Source: Acetobacteraceae bacterium
GTDB taxonomy: Bacteria > Pseudomonadota > Alphaproteobacteria > Acetobacterales > Acetobacteraceae
DNA length: 64,000 nt
Assembly: GCA_947455205.1 (NCBI GenBank)
Contig: CANGNF010000027.1
Coordinates: 1 to 64,000 of the forward strand
Direction of reading: 5' to 3'
The notes beneath the pieces are model-generated. The model worked only from the letters and a program-made list of their open reading frames with translations, did not search any database and was not told where the DNA came from. Position numbers and translations under genes: made by a program. Each line of letters begins with the position of its first letter. The stretch's first letter is position 1. This document shows, one piece after another, positions 54,902 through 64,000 of the stretch.

Positions 54902-57160
54902 ATGGCCAAAATCATGTTAGGGTGGCATCAACACCCCATGCCCACCAGGCTACTCGCAACAGCCGCTGAAGACCCGGAGTTGACGCTGGACATGCAGCCC
55001 CTCGCCGCCACCGCCGTCGTCACGCGGCCCATGGCGGCCTTCATGGAATTGTCGCCCGGCGTGGTGCTGGTGGCCATGCCCATGGGCACCCGCCTGGAAT
55101 TGAACGGCTTGAAGCCGATGGCGGCGCTGGGCGTGGTGCCGCCCCCCCTGGCGCTGAACCAGATGCCCGCCGAAGCCGGCAATACCATGCTGCTGCTGTG
55201 CCGCCCGCATGCCAGCCTGGCCGCCGGCCGCCCGCTGGCGCTGGTGCAGGGCATGCGCCCGGCCGCGGAGTTCGAGCTGACCGCCGCGACGGAACTGGCG
55301 GAGCTGCTGCCCGACCCCACCCCAGCGGCGGTCCTGCACCTGATGCGGATCATCGCCCTGGGCGCGTTCGGCGGGCTGCGCGCCCGCAACGACGCTGCCC
55401 TGGCCGCCACCTGCTGCCGCCTGCTGAAATCCGCCGGACCCCTGGTGCCGCCGCTGGTCCCCTTGGCCCGCTGCGGCCAGGGCCTGCTTCTCTGGGCGCC
55501 GCCCGAAGGCTTCCCCGCCGGCCCGGCCTTCGTCATCAGCCCCACCGGGTTGCAGATGCGCGCCTCGCGCTCCCGCCTCGCCATGCTGACAGGCGCCGAG
55601 GCGGTCGGCAGCTACCTGCTCGACATGGGCGGCAACATTGCCTGCCTTCTGGCGCCGCCCGGCGAGACCACGCCGCACCTGTCGCTGCTGCCGGCCAGCC
55701 TGCAGCACGCCGGCCTGCAGGAACTGGCCCTTGCCTCGGGCGCCGAGCCGCGCGCCGCCGCCTTCCTGCGCGCCCATGCCAGCCTGGCCCTGACCCAGCC
55801 GCAGCGCGTCTTCGCCGACCCGCAGCGCCCGGTGGGCGCCGGGCTGGAACTGGCGGTGGACGACCATGGCGGCGGCCTGTTCGTGCGCGGCTGGCTGCGC
55901 GACCCGCTGGGCCTGGTGGACAGCGCCGTCCTGCGCTCCGCCTACCTGGAGGAAGCGCTGCCGGCCGAGCAGCGCCACCGCTACGCCCGGCCGGACCTGG
56001 CCAAGGTCTTCGCCCAGGCGCCGCATGGCATGGGCGCCAGCCAGCCCGGCTTCATCGCCTGGCTGCCCAAGGCCTCGGCCCCGCCCCAGGCGCAATGGAC
56101 CCTGCGGCTGCAGCTGGCCACCGGGGAACTGCTGGAGCCGACCTCCCCGCCCGGCATCCTGCCGCCGCACCAGGCGCGGGACGCGCTGCTGACCGCCCTG
56201 CCGCTGGCCGCGCTGACCGCGCCGATGCTGGACCAGGCCTTCATCCCCGCGCTCGGCCGCATCCAGGCCGCCTTCCTGGCCGCGCGCCAGCCGCCGGAGG
56301 TGATTCGCTTCGGCAAGCCCGTTGCCAATCCGGCGGTCTCCGTGGTGGTGCCGCTGTACCGCAACATGCGCTTCATCCGCTTCCAGCTGGCCCATTTCGC
56401 CCGCGACCCCGCGATGCGCGAGACCGAGCTGATCTACGTGCTGGACAGCCCGGAGCAGCGGCCGGAGGTGGAGCATCTGCTGCGCGCCCTGCACGCGCTG
56501 TACCGCCTGCCGGTCACGCTGGTGGTGCAGGCCGGCAATTACGGCTTCGCCAGCGCCTGCAATGCCGGCGCGGCGGAAGCCCGGGCGCCCCGCCTGCTGA
56601 TGCTGAACTCCGACGTCATCCCGGCCGCGCGCGGCTGGCTGCCCACCCTGGCCGCGGCGCTGGACGCCGACCCCGCCATGTTCGCGGTGGGTCCCAAGCT
56701 GCTGACCGAGGATGAATCGGTCCAGCACGCCGGCCTGTACTGGGAACGCAACGGCCCGCTGGATGAATGGTTCAACAACCACTACCTGAAGGGCGCCCCG
56801 CGCTACTTCCCGGCGCTGGACCAGCCGCGCCGCGTGCCCGGCATCACCGGCGCCGCCATGCTGCTGGACCGCGCCCGCTTCGAGCAGGTGGACGGCTTCA
56901 GCACCCAATACGTCATCGGCGACTACGAGGACTCGGACCTGTGCCTGAAGCTGCGCGCCCAGGGCGGCGAGATCGGCTATGAGCCCCGCGCCGAGCTCTA
57001 CCACTTCGAGCGCCAGTCGATCCGCGAGCATGCGGTGCACGACCGCAACCTGGCCACCGCCTACAACCGCCGCATCCACCAGTCCCGCTGGGACTCCGCG
57101 ATCGAACGGCTGATGCAGCGGCCGGATTACCGGCCCGTGCCATCAGGGGGACTCGGCTGA
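54902..57160 (+). CDS. Large protein with C-terminal GT2 glycosyltransferase
   Basis: The 752-aa protein has a C-terminal GT-A glycosyltransferase family 2 domain (about 475-745): NPAVSVVVPLYRNMRFIRFQ, then YGFASACNAGAAEARAPRLL, the metal-site MLNSDVIPA and an acceptor-side GDYEDSDLCLKLRAQGG. The first 470 residues do not match a family I know. They include a helical stretch (VLHLMRIIALGAFGGLRARN) and a beta-rich segment (LAVDDHGGGLFVRGWLRDP). Related proteins occur in loci for secreted glycoproteins or exopolysaccharide. ATG 54902 has no clear ribosome site. The next glycosyltransferase overlaps by one base (TGATG). Confidence 0.8.
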   Translation: MAKIMLGWHQHPMPTRLLATAAEDPELTLDMQPLAATAVVTRPMAAFMELSPGVVLVAMPMGTRLELNGLKPMAALGVVPPPLALNQMPAEAGNTMLLLCRPHASLAAGRPLALVQGMRPAAEFELTAATELAELLPDPTPAAVLHLMRIIALGAFGGLRARNDAALAATCCRLLKSAGPLVPPLVPLARCGQGLLLWAPPEGFPAGPAFVISPTGLQMRASRSRLAMLTGAEAVGSYLLDMGGNIACLLAPPGETTPHLSLLPASLQHAGLQELALASGAEPRAAAFLRAHASLALTQPQRVFADPQRPVGAGLELAVDDHGGGLFVRGWLRDPLGLVDSAVLRSAYLEEALPAEQRHRYARPDLAKVFAQAPHGMGASQPGFIAWLPKASAPPQAQWTLRLQLATGELLEPTSPPGILPPHQARDALLTALPLAALTAPMLDQAFIPALGRIQAAFLAARQPPEVIRFGKPVANPAVSVVVPLYRNMRFIRFQLAHFARDPAMRETELIYVLDSPEQRPEVEHLLRALHALYRLPVTLVVQAGNYGFASACNAGAAEARAPRLLMLNSDVIPAARGWLPTLAAALDADPAMFAVGPKLLTEDESVQHAGLYWERNGPLDEWFNNHYLKGAPRYFPALDQPRRVPGITGAAMLLDRARFEQVDGFSTQYVIGDYEDSDLCLKLRAQGGEIGYEPRAELYHFERQSIREHAVHDRNLATAYNRRIHQSRWDSAIERLMQRPDYRPVPSGGLG

Positions 57161-58464
57161 TGCGCCTGCTGATGATCAGCCACAACCACCCGGCACTGCA
57201 GCCCGGCGGCACCGAGGTGGTGGCCCGCACCCTGTTCCGCGAGCTGCGCGACACGCACGGGGTGGAGGGTATCTTCCTCGCCGCCGTCTCCCCGCCGCTG
57301 CGCAACCGCCACCCCGGCGCCATGTTGCAGGCGGTCAACGGCCACCCGGACGAGATGCTGGCCTGGCTTGGCCATTTCGACCGATTCTTCCTGAACCAGC
57401 TGGACACCCACGGGCTGGACGCGCTGGCGCCGCTGATCGAGCAGGCCCGGCCGGACATCATCCATATCCACCACCCCCTGCTGTTCGGGGTGGAGGCGGT
57501 GGACCTGCTGCGCCGCTGCGCCCCGCAGGCCAAGCTGGTCTTCACCGCGCACGACTACTTCGCGCTCTGCGCCCATGAGGGCGAGTTGCTGACGGATGAC
57601 GAGCGACTCTGCCCCGGCCCCAGCCTGGACCGTTGCCGCCGCTGCTTCCCCGGCCGCGCCGGCGCCGACTTCGTCATGCGCGACCTGGCCATCCGCGACA
57701 CGCTCGGCACCGCCGACGCCATCCTGGTGCCCAGCGACTTCGCCCGCCGCACCTTCATCGCCGCCGGCTGGCCGGCGGACCGCATCGCAGTGATGCGCAA
57801 CGGCATCCTGCACGGCCCGCAGGCGCCGCTGCGCCCCAGCCCGGATGGCCGGCGCGACCGCTTCGGCTTCTTCGGTCATATCAACCGCATCAAGGGCGCC
57901 CGGGTGCTGCTGCAGGCCTCGGCGCTGCTGTCGGCCCAGGGGCTGGCGCACCGCGTCAACCTGCATGGCGGCACCGCCTACCAGCCGGAGGCGCTGATCG
58001 CCGGCTTCCGTGCCGACCTGGCCGCCGCCCCCGCCGCCCGCCATTTCGGCCAGTACGAATCCGCCGACCTGCCGCGGCTGATGGCCGAGGTGGATTGGGT
58101 CGTCATGCCCAGCATCTGGGTGGAGAACGCCCCGCTGGTGTTGCTGGAAGCCTTCCACCACGGCCGCCCGGCCATCTGCTCGGGCATCGGCGGCATGGCG
58201 GAAACCGTGCGCGACGGGGTGGACGGGCTGCACGCCCCGGCCAACGACGCCCATGGCCTGGCCGCGGTGATGCGCCAGGCGGTGGAAGGCGCGGGGCTGT
58301 GGGACCAGCTGCGCGCCGGCATCGCCCCGCCCACCGGCGTGGCGGCCATGACCGAGTCCCACCTGGCACTGTACCGCGGCCTGCTGGGCCAGGAAGCCGA
58401 GGCCCCGCCGGAAGCGCCGGCGCCCAGCCGCCGCGGCCGTCGCAAGGCCAGCGCCGAGGCCTGA
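57160..58464 (+). CDS. GT4-type glycosyltransferase
   Basis: The 434-aa GT-B glycosyltransferase opens with the N-terminal SHNHPALQPGGTEVVARTLF acceptor domain. A central HDYFALCAHEGELLTDDERL is common in this group. The C-terminal nucleotide-sugar domain has FFGHINRIKGARVLLQA and the E-x7-E motif in ENAPLVLLEAFHHGRPAI. It transfers a sugar from NDP-sugar with retention. It is coupled to the GT2 gene, so both likely act on one glycan. The C-terminal tail (APSRRGRRKASAEA) is basic and low-complexity. Confidence 0.88.
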   Translation: MRLLMISHNHPALQPGGTEVVARTLFRELRDTHGVEGIFLAAVSPPLRNRHPGAMLQAVNGHPDEMLAWLGHFDRFFLNQLDTHGLDALAPLIEQARPDIIHIHHPLLFGVEAVDLLRRCAPQAKLVFTAHDYFALCAHEGELLTDDERLCPGPSLDRCRRCFPGRAGADFVMRDLAIRDTLGTADAILVPSDFARRTFIAAGWPADRIAVMRNGILHGPQAPLRPSPDGRRDRFGFFGHINRIKGARVLLQASALLSAQGLAHRVNLHGGTAYQPEALIAGFRADLAAAPAARHFGQYESADLPRLMAEVDWVVMPSIWVENAPLVLLEAFHHGRPAICSGIGGMAETVRDGVDGLHAPANDAHGLAAVMRQAVEGAGLWDQLRAGIAPPTGVAAMTESHLALYRGLLGQEAEAPPEAPAPSRRGRRKASAEA

Positions 58465-58516
58465 CATTCCGCCCGTTCCCGCCTACATCCAGGGCGACAG
58501 AACGGGAGGAACCCCC

Positions 58517-59521
58517 ATGGCCGAGACCAACCTGCAGATCCTGCTGAAGCGCCGCCCCCAGGGCGCGCCGGTGCCGGGCGACTTCGACATCGTGGAATCG
58601 GCGGTGCCGCAGCCCGGTGCGGGCGAAGTGCTGGTCCGCGCGAAGTTCCTGTCGCTGGACCCCTACATGCGCGGCCGCATGAGCGACGCGAAGAGCTACT
58701 CCAAGCCGGTGGAACTCGGCGCCGTGATGGAAGGCCAGACCGCCGGCGAGGTGGTCGCCAGCAACCACCCCGGATTCGCCCCCGGCGACCAGGTGCTGGG
58801 CGGCTTCGGCTGGCAGCGCTACTCGGTCCGCCCCGGCGCGGCGCTGTTCAAGATGGGTGGGGACTCGGCGCCGCTCTCGGCCAGCCTGGGCGTGCTGGGC
58901 ATGCCCGGCCTGACCGCCTGGAAGGGGCTTGAGGATATTGGCGAGCCCAAGGCCGGCGAGACCGTGGTGGTCGGCGCCGCCTCCGGCGCGGTCGGCCAGG
59001 TGGTCGGGCAGATCGCCAAGATCCGCGGCTGCCGCGTGGTCGGCGTGGCCGGCGGTAAGGACAAGTGCGACTACGCGGTCAAGGAACTCGGCTTCGACGC
59101 CTGCCTGGACCATCGCGGCGACCTGAAGGCGCAGTTGGCCGAGGCCTGCCCCAACGGCATCGACGTGTACTGGGAAAATGTCGGCGGCGACCTGCAGGCC
59201 GCCGTGCTGCCGCGGATGAACGACTTCGGCCGCGTGGTGGTCTGCGGCCTGATCGCCGAATACAACGACACGGTTGCCCGCCCCGGCCCCAACCTGCGCC
59301 TGGTGCTGGTCAAGCGCCTGCGGATCCAGGGCTTCATCGTGTCGGACAAGGATGGCTGGGCGCGCTACCCCGGCTTCCGCCAGCAGATGGTCGCCTGGAT
59401 GGGCGAGGGCCGGATGAAGTTCCGCGAGGACATCGTGCAGGGCCTGCGCAACGCGCCGGAAGCCTTCATCGGCCTGCTGCAGGGCAAGAACTTCGGCAAG
59501 CTGGTCATCGCCGTCGATTGA
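58517..59521 (+). CDS. curA: NADP-dependent MDR reductase, CurA-like
   Basis: The 334-aa zinc-free medium-chain reductase is similar to curcumin/prostaglandin (leukotriene B4) reductases: FLSLDPYMRGRMSDAKSY near the N-terminus, GLTAWKGLEDIG, nucleotide motif VVVGAASGAVGQVVGQIAK and DVYWENVGG. It reduces alpha,beta-unsaturated ketones or aldehydes with NADPH, a detoxifying role. GGGAGG lies 7 bases before ATG 58517. Its stop overlaps the next reading frame (TTGA). Confidence 0.88.
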   Translation: MAETNLQILLKRRPQGAPVPGDFDIVESAVPQPGAGEVLVRAKFLSLDPYMRGRMSDAKSYSKPVELGAVMEGQTAGEVVASNHPGFAPGDQVLGGFGWQRYSVRPGAALFKMGGDSAPLSASLGVLGMPGLTAWKGLEDIGEPKAGETVVVGAASGAVGQVVGQIAKIRGCRVVGVAGGKDKCDYAVKELGFDACLDHRGDLKAQLAEACPNGIDVYWENVGGDLQAAVLPRMNDFGRVVVCGLIAEYNDTVARPGPNLRLVLVKRLRIQGFIVSDKDGWARYPGFRQQMVAWMGEGRMKFREDIVQGLRNAPEAFIGLLQGKNFGKLVIAVD

Positions 59522-60354
59522 GCGACGACCGCGCCCTGGCGGCAGCCTTCGCCGGCTGCCGCGTGCTGCTCTGCTACGGCCTGCTGGGGGAGGTGATCGC
59601 CCGCTTCCGCCCGGTGGGCTTCGACTACATGGGCGCGCAGGCGGATTGGCTGCGCGCCCTGGGCCTGCCGGTGCAGGTGGTGGCGCTGCCCACCGCCGCG
59701 CCGGTGGCCAGCAATGCCGACCGAATCGCCGCCGAACTGGCCGCCGACCCGCGCCCGGCCGTCCTCATCGCCCACAGCAAGGGGGGGCTGGAGGCGCTGG
59801 CCGCCCTGCTCTCCCCCGGTGCCGCCGCGCGCTGCCGCGGCTTCATCGCCATCCAGTCGCCCTTCCTCGGCAGCCCGGTGGCCGATGCCGTCTGCGCCCA
59901 GGCCACGTTGCACCGCGCCGCCCACCACGCGCTGCGGCTGCTGGGCGTGGGCGACGGCGCGGCGCTGCACGACCTGACCACCGCGACCCGCGCCCGCTGG
60001 ATGGCCGAGCACGCCGAAGCCATCGCCATCCTGACCGCTCGCCTGCCGGTGGTGGCCGTGGCCAGCCAGCTCGGCCGGGCGGCGGACCTGCACGACCGCG
60101 CCTACCTGCCGCTCAATCGCTGGATGCTCGCCCGTGGCGCCGGGCCGAATGACGGGCTGGTGCCGGTGGAGTCGGCCCGACTGCCGGGCGCCCGGCAGGT
60201 GCTGCTGCCCGCCGGGCATCGCAGCCTGGTCGCGGAAGGCGGCAGCCGCGACCCGATCGGCGTGCTGCGGGACCTGCTGTGGCGGCTCAGGGCAATCTCC
60301 GTTCCGATGGAATCACCGGAACGGATTTCCTGCCCTGGTTTCAACAAGTCATAG
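59518..60354 (+). CDS. Alpha/beta hydrolase-like protein (TTG start)
   Basis: About 278 aa, starting at TTG 59518 in a TTGA overlap with the upstream stop; no ATG exists at a sensible place. The protein opens with LSDDRALAAAFAGCRVLLCYGLLGE, split here by position 1-25. The nucleophile elbow AHSKGGLEALAALL (Ser about 87) fits the alpha/beta hydrolase G/A-x-S-x-G pattern, and the His near LLPAGHRSLV (about 235) could complete a triad. It resembles small lipase-like proteins of unknown substrate. Co-transcribed with curA. Confidence 0.7.
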   Translation: MSDDRALAAAFAGCRVLLCYGLLGEVIARFRPVGFDYMGAQADWLRALGLPVQVVALPTAAPVASNADRIAAELAADPRPAVLIAHSKGGLEALAALLSPGAAARCRGFIAIQSPFLGSPVADAVCAQATLHRAAHHALRLLGVGDGAALHDLTTATRARWMAEHAEAIAILTARLPVVAVASQLGRAADLHDRAYLPLNRWMLARGAGPNDGLVPVESARLPGARQVLLPAGHRSLVAEGGSRDPIGVLRDLLWRLRAISVPMESPERISCPGFNKS

Positions 60355-60387
60355 GGTAGGCAATGCGCCCGCCAGGGCGCCTGGTGC

Positions 60388-61098
60388 TCAGTCCGCCGCC
60401 ACTTCCACCAGCACCAGCTCCGCATCCTCCTGCGCGGTGATCTCCAGCGCGGATTCGTCGCGGATGGCGGCGCCGTCGCGCGTCGCCAGCGCCACGCCAT
60501 TCACCGTCACCGCCCCGGTGGCCGGCACCAGGTAGGCGGCGCGGCCGGCGCCCAGCGCCTGGGTCAGCGTCTGCCCGGCCTTCAGCGTGGTCGCCAGCAC
60601 CGCGGCATCGGCATAGAGCGGCAGCGCGCCCTTGGCCTCGTCCCCCGGCCGACCGCCGGCCAGCACCTCGAACCCGGCCTCGCGCTGGTCCTTGGGGAAG
60701 GACTTGGCGCCCCAGCGCGGCGTGGCGCCCCGCTGGTCGGTCTGGATCCAGATCTGGAACAGCGTGGTGGACTCGTCCTCCAGATTGTACTCGGCGTGGA
60801 CGATGCCGCTGCCGGCGGACATGATCTGCACGTCGCCGGCGGCGGTGCGGCCGGTATTGCCCAGGTTGTCCTTGTGGGTGATCGCGCCCTTCCGCACATA
60901 GGTCACGATTTCCATGTCCCGGTGCGGATGCGGGTCGAAGCCGGTGCCGGCGGCGATCTCGTCGTCGTTCCAGACGCGCAGCTTGCCCCACTCCATGCGG
61001 TTGGGGTCGCGGTAGTTGGCGAAGCTGAAGTGATGGCGGGCCTTCAGCCAGCCATGGTCGGCACCGCCAAGGGTATTGAAGGGTCGTACGTCGATCAT
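60388..61098 (-). CDS. Pirin-family protein (quercetin dioxygenase-like)
   Basis: The 236-aa bicupin has the Fe-binding residues His57 and His59 in FDPHPHRDMEIVTYV, His101 and Glu103 in GIVHAEYN. The N-terminal FNTLGGADHGWLKARHHFSF is the YhaK/pirin-like signature. Some members degrade quercetin; others are redox-sensing regulators. The protein is cytoplasmic. GGAG-like AGAGAGATC precedes the start. It is convergent with the hydrolase gene; 125 bp separate it from the UspA gene. Confidence 0.9.
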   Translation of the reverse strand: MIDVRPFNTLGGADHGWLKARHHFSFANYRDPNRMEWGKLRVWNDDEIAAGTGFDPHPHRDMEIVTYVRKGAITHKDNLGNTGRTAAGDVQIMSAGSGIVHAEYNLEDESTTLFQIWIQTDQRGATPRWGAKSFPKDQREAGFEVLAGGRPGDEAKGALPLYADAAVLATTLKAGQTLTQALGAGRAAYLVPATGAVTVNGVALATRDGAAIRDESALEITAQEDAELVLVEVAAD

Positions 61099-61223
61099 CG
61101 CTGATCTCTCCTGCTCGGTTGGGCGGAGAGATAGGGACGCGGCCGGGGTTCCGCAAAAGCGCTGGGGCCACGGCCATCATTCACCGCGGTGATGATGGCC
61201 GCCGGCGCGTCAGCCGCCTGCCG

Positions 61224-62102
61224 TCACCGGCACATCAGCACGGGCACGTCGCTGTTCTCCAGCACATGCCGGGTCACGCCGCCCAGGATCAGCTGGCGCA
61301 GCCGCGAATGGCTGTAGGCGCCCATGGTGATCAAGTCGGCGCCGAAGTCGCGCGCCGCGCCCAGCAGCCCGGCGCCGACTTCCTTGGTGATGGGCTTGAA
61401 CAGCTTCGCCTCGGCCTTCACCTCGTGCCAGCGCAGGTAGCTCAGCACGCCCTCCACCGCCGGGCCACGGCGCTGGTACTCGTCGGCGTACAGGATCTGC
61501 ACCGCCTCGGCCCGATGGAACCAGGGCAACGCCGCCGCCAGCGCCGCCGCCGATTCGGCGGTGCCGTTCCAGGCGTGGCAGATGCGCGTGCCGATCACCG
61601 GCGGCGCCACGCGCGGCGCGATCAGCACCGGGCGGCCGGAATCGAACAGCACCGCATGCAGCGCGTCGGAGGAGGAGACATCCTCATCCGCCTCCGGGTG
61701 CGGCACCACGGCCATGTCGTACAGCCGCGACTGCTGGGCGACGACGTCCTCCTCGCGCCCGGCGATGCTCTCGAAGCTCAGCGTCGGGCCGTCGGTCTTC
61801 AGCGCGGTCTCGGCGGAATTCGCCAGGGTCACGCCGCCGGACGCTGCGGTGAAGCGGTCGAACAGCCCGCGCACCCGGCCGGCGCGCTCGCCGCTCTCGC
61901 GCTCGGTCGCCGCCATCATCTCCTCGATCATGGCGCCGGACAGCCCTTCCCCGGCCAGCGGCGCCACGTCCCGCGCATCCACCCGCACGTGCAGGCAATG
62001 CACATGCGCGTTCCAGGTTCGGGCGACGATCAGGGCGGTGGCTAGCGCGGCTTCCCCGGCCGCGGTGCCGGTCAGCGGCAGCAGCAGGCGACGATAGGCC
62101 AT
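61224..62102 (-). CDS. Universal stress protein, tandem UspA domains
   Basis: The 292-aa protein has two UspA folds (about 1-145 and 155-292). The second keeps the ATP-binding G-x2-G-x9-G(S/T) pattern in MGAYSHSRLRQLILGGVTRH and ends NSDVPVLMCR. The first is degenerate at that loop. Tandem Usps act in stress or redox tolerance. RBS AGGGAGA lies before ATG 62102. It probably has its own promoter; the next gene upstream on this strand ends at 62200. Confidence 0.9.
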   Translation of the reverse strand: MAYRRLLLPLTGTAAGEAALATALIVARTWNAHVHCLHVRVDARDVAPLAGEGLSGAMIEEMMAATERESGERAGRVRGLFDRFTAASGGVTLANSAETALKTDGPTLSFESIAGREEDVVAQQSRLYDMAVVPHPEADEDVSSSDALHAVLFDSGRPVLIAPRVAPPVIGTRICHAWNGTAESAAALAAALPWFHRAEAVQILYADEYQRRGPAVEGVLSYLRWHEVKAEAKLFKPITKEVGAGLLGAARDFGADLITMGAYSHSRLRQLILGGVTRHVLENSDVPVLMCR

Positions 62103-62199
62103 GGCGCGTCTCCCTTGTGGCGCGATTGTGGCGGCAGCCTAGCGCAATATGGGCCGGGATGAACGGCTTTCTTGGCCGCGCCGCGGAGGCCGCCCTGCG

Positions 62200-63660
62200 T
62201 CACGTCGCCGGGGCGTCCAGCCCCAGCACGCCCAGCGCCGCCGGCAGCGTGTCCACGGTCGCGTCCAGCACCGCCCAGTCCAGCGGGCCCACGTCGCGCG
62301 CGGCCGCGGCCTCCAGCACCGGCACGGTCGCGTCGGAGGCATCGCCCCGCCGCGCCGCCACTCGCGCCCGCAGCACCTCCAGCGGCGCGGTCAGCCACAG
62401 CCCGGTGAAATCCGGCGCCAGCGCCGCCACCGCGTCACGCTCCCCGGCGCGCAGGAAGGCGGCATCCGCCACCACGCCATGCCCCGCCGCCAAGGCCAGC
62501 CTGGCCTGCGCGCCCAGTTCGGCGAAGACGGCGGCGCTGGCCTCGGCCGTGTAGCTCTCGGCCGGCAGCCGCTGTTCCGGCGCCACCCCGGCCAGGCGTT
62601 TTCTCAGTTCGTCGCTGCGCAGCACCAGCGCGCCAGGGGCCGCGCCCAGCAAGGGCGCCAGTGCCCGCGCCAGCGTGGACTTGCCGGTGCCCTGCAGGCC
62701 GCCCACCGCCACCAGCCGGGGCGGCGGCGGCGCCAGCGCGGCCATGGCGTAGTCCAGGCAGGGCCGCGGGTCCTGCCCCCGGGCGCCCGCCACATGCGCG
62801 CGGATGATCCCGCGCAGCGAGAGCCACAGCGGCAGCCCGCGCAGCAGCGCCACATCTCCGCTGCGGGCGACATAGCGGTTCAGCACCCGGTTCGCCGCCG
62901 CCCGGCCGGCGCGCAGGTCCAGGTCCATCAGCAGGAAGGCCAGGTCGTAGCCGGTATCCACCGTGGCCATCGCCTCGTCGAATTCCAGCGCGTCGAACGG
63001 CGTCGGCTGGCCTTGCCACAGGCACAAATTGCCCAAATGCAGGTCGCCATGGCAGCGCCGCACGAAGCCGGCGGCGGCCCGTTCCGCCAGCCAGGGCGCC
63101 AGCCGGTCCAGCCACGCCAGCGCCCGCGCCGCCCATTCGGCAGCGCGCGGCACGCCGGCGCGCTCGGCGGCGGCCTGGTTGCCCAGCAGCACCCGGCGCA
63201 GCGCGGCCGGCGCGTCCACGCCCGGCACCGGCGGCAGCGCGGCATGCATCGCCGCCACCCGGTCGGCCAGCTGGTCCAGCAGCGTCGGGGTCAGCACGCC
63301 GCGCGCCGCCATCTCGTCCAGGAAGTCCGCGGCCGGCACCGGCGCCATCCGCAGCACCCAGTCCACAACCTCTCCCTGGCCGCCCAGCGCCAGCGCGCCA
63401 TCCTGCGTGCGCACCACGGGCGCGACGCCACGGTACAGCCCCGGCGCAAACCCCTGGTTCAGCTCGAACTCGCGCCGGATGAAGCGCCCCCGCGCCGCCA
63501 GCGTGGAGAAGTCCAGGAAGCCCAGCGCCACCGCCTGCTTCAGCTTCAGTACCTCATCCGGCCCGACGAAGACGGCCGAGATATGCGTCAATATCGGCGC
63601 GGCCCCGGTCAGGCGCCCCAGCAGCGCGGCGGTGTCAGCCTGCGCGCCGGGAATGCTCAC
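62200..63660 (-). CDS. Fused aminoglycoside phosphotransferase-like / P-loop kinase
   Basis: The 486-aa two-domain protein starts at GTG 63660, overlapping the pdxH stop (GTGA). The N-terminal half (1-305) has an APH-type kinase fold with Brenner motif HGDLHLGN (His204-Asp206) and metal-site-like DALEFDE. The C-terminal half (about 313-486) is a P-loop NTPase with Walker [11 protein letters not shown] (320-329), resembling gluconate kinase/zeta-toxin-like proteins. Such fusions are widespread in proteobacteria, but their substrate is unknown. The coupling to pdxH may be only organisational. Confidence 0.87.
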   Translation of the reverse strand: MSIPGAQADTAALLGRLTGAAPILTHISAVFVGPDEVLKLKQAVALGFLDFSTLAARGRFIRREFELNQGFAPGLYRGVAPVVRTQDGALALGGQGEVVDWVLRMAPVPAADFLDEMAARGVLTPTLLDQLADRVAAMHAALPPVPGVDAPAALRRVLLGNQAAAERAGVPRAAEWAARALAWLDRLAPWLAERAAAGFVRRCHGDLHLGNLCLWQGQPTPFDALEFDEAMATVDTGYDLAFLLMDLDLRAGRAAANRVLNRYVARSGDVALLRGLPLWLSLRGIIRAHVAGARGQDPRPCLDYAMAALAPPPPRLVAVGGLQGTGKSTLARALAPLLGAAPGALVLRSDELRKRLAGVAPEQRLPAESYTAEASAAVFAELGAQARLALAAGHGVVADAAFLRAGERDAVAALAPDFTGLWLTAPLEVLRARVAARRGDASDATVPVLEAAAARDVGPLDWAVLDATVDTLPAALGVLGLDAPAT

Positions 63661-64000
63661 GGGTACAGCGTCTCCGTCCGCCAGCCCTCGGAACCATCGC
63701 CCGCGGCGCCTGCGCCGTCCCGCAGGAACACGTTCCGCTCATGCAGCCGGAACGGCATGTCCTGCCAGAACTCGATCCGCTGCGGCACCACGCGGAAGCC
63801 GGACCAGAAGGCCGGCCGCGGAATCTCGCTGATGCCGAACTTCATCGTATACTCCGCCACCCGCTTCTCCAGCGCGAAGCGGCCTTCCAGCGGCCGGCTC
63901 TGCTGGCTGGCCCAGGCGCCGATGCGGGACGACCGGTGCCGGCTGGCGTAGTAGGCGTCGGCCTCGGCGTCGCTCACCTGCTCCACCGGGCCCTCGACCC
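63657..64000 (-). CDS. pdxH: Pyridoxamine 5'-phosphate oxidase, 3' part
   Basis: The C-terminal 113 residues of PdxH are present; the gene continues beyond the window. Visible are [48 protein letters not shown] and the terminal W-R-x-E-x-LYP, the family's PLP and FMN-binding C-terminus. The enzyme oxidises pyridoxine or pyridoxamine 5'-phosphate to PLP with FMN. The stop overlaps the fused kinase gene by 4 bp. Confidence 0.93.
   Translation of the reverse strand, partial: VEGPVEQVSDAEADAYYASRHRSSRIGAWASQQSRPLEGRFALEKRVAEYTMKFGISEIPRPAFWSGFRVVPQRIEFWQDMPFRLHERNVFLRDGAGAAGDGSEGWRTETLYP

Overview
The window is a GC-rich (by eye near 70%) chromosomal segment of an alphaproteobacterium. The best fit is Acetobacteraceae/Rhodospirillales, for example a Roseomonas-like genus. 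Pointers are the AcpXL/LpxXL lipid A cluster, HWE-type histidine kinases, a TctC/Bug solute receptor and strong G/C preference at third codon positions. This placement is inference, because no rRNA or tRNA gene was seen.

Positions 1-9650 look accessory. The window opens with the end of an IS21-family element that has removed the start of a PAS-HlyD membrane fusion gene. A recombinase-type remnant follows. Next is a catabolic/uptake block: a zinc-independent dehydrogenase, an HpcH/HpaI aldolase and a LysR regulator on the minus strand, divergent from an amidase, a flavin monooxygenase-like acyl-CoA dehydrogenase homologue and a TctC receptor. Positions 9654-16767 carry a CPA1 antiporter and a giant (about 1,887 aa) RTX protein joining a seven-blade FG-GAP propeller with a VWA domain.

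Positions 16897-26188 are signalling genes: an OmpR-type regulator whose partner kinase has one in-frame amber codon, an HWE kinase, a chemoreceptor and an exported WD40/caspase-like protein. Positions 26387-31652 hold the complete very-long-chain fatty acid cluster acpXL-fabZXL-fabF2XL-fabF1XL-adh2XL-lpxXL. This builds and transfers a C26-C28 hydroxy acyl chain to lipid A.

Positions 31719-45171 are mixed: a second HWE kinase, a 3-hydroxyisobutyrate dehydrogenase homologue, a methyltransferase, a PhoD phosphatase, an orphan FG-GAP gene tail, an FAD monooxygenase, a tightly overlapping four-gene set (small protein, EAL, DUF2939-like, XRE), two GNAT enzymes, an amidase, a 53-aa membrane peptide and ferredoxin-NADP reductase. 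Positions 45702-50699 carry an MHS-type transporter, a phytanoyl-CoA dioxygenase-like protein and propionyl-CoA synthetase. Positions 50827-58464 pair two probably type I-secreted repeat proteins (divergent promoters) with two glycosyltransferases. The window closes with a CurA-like reductase, a small hydrolase, pirin, a tandem UspA protein, a fused phosphotransferase/P-loop kinase and the 3' part of pdxH.
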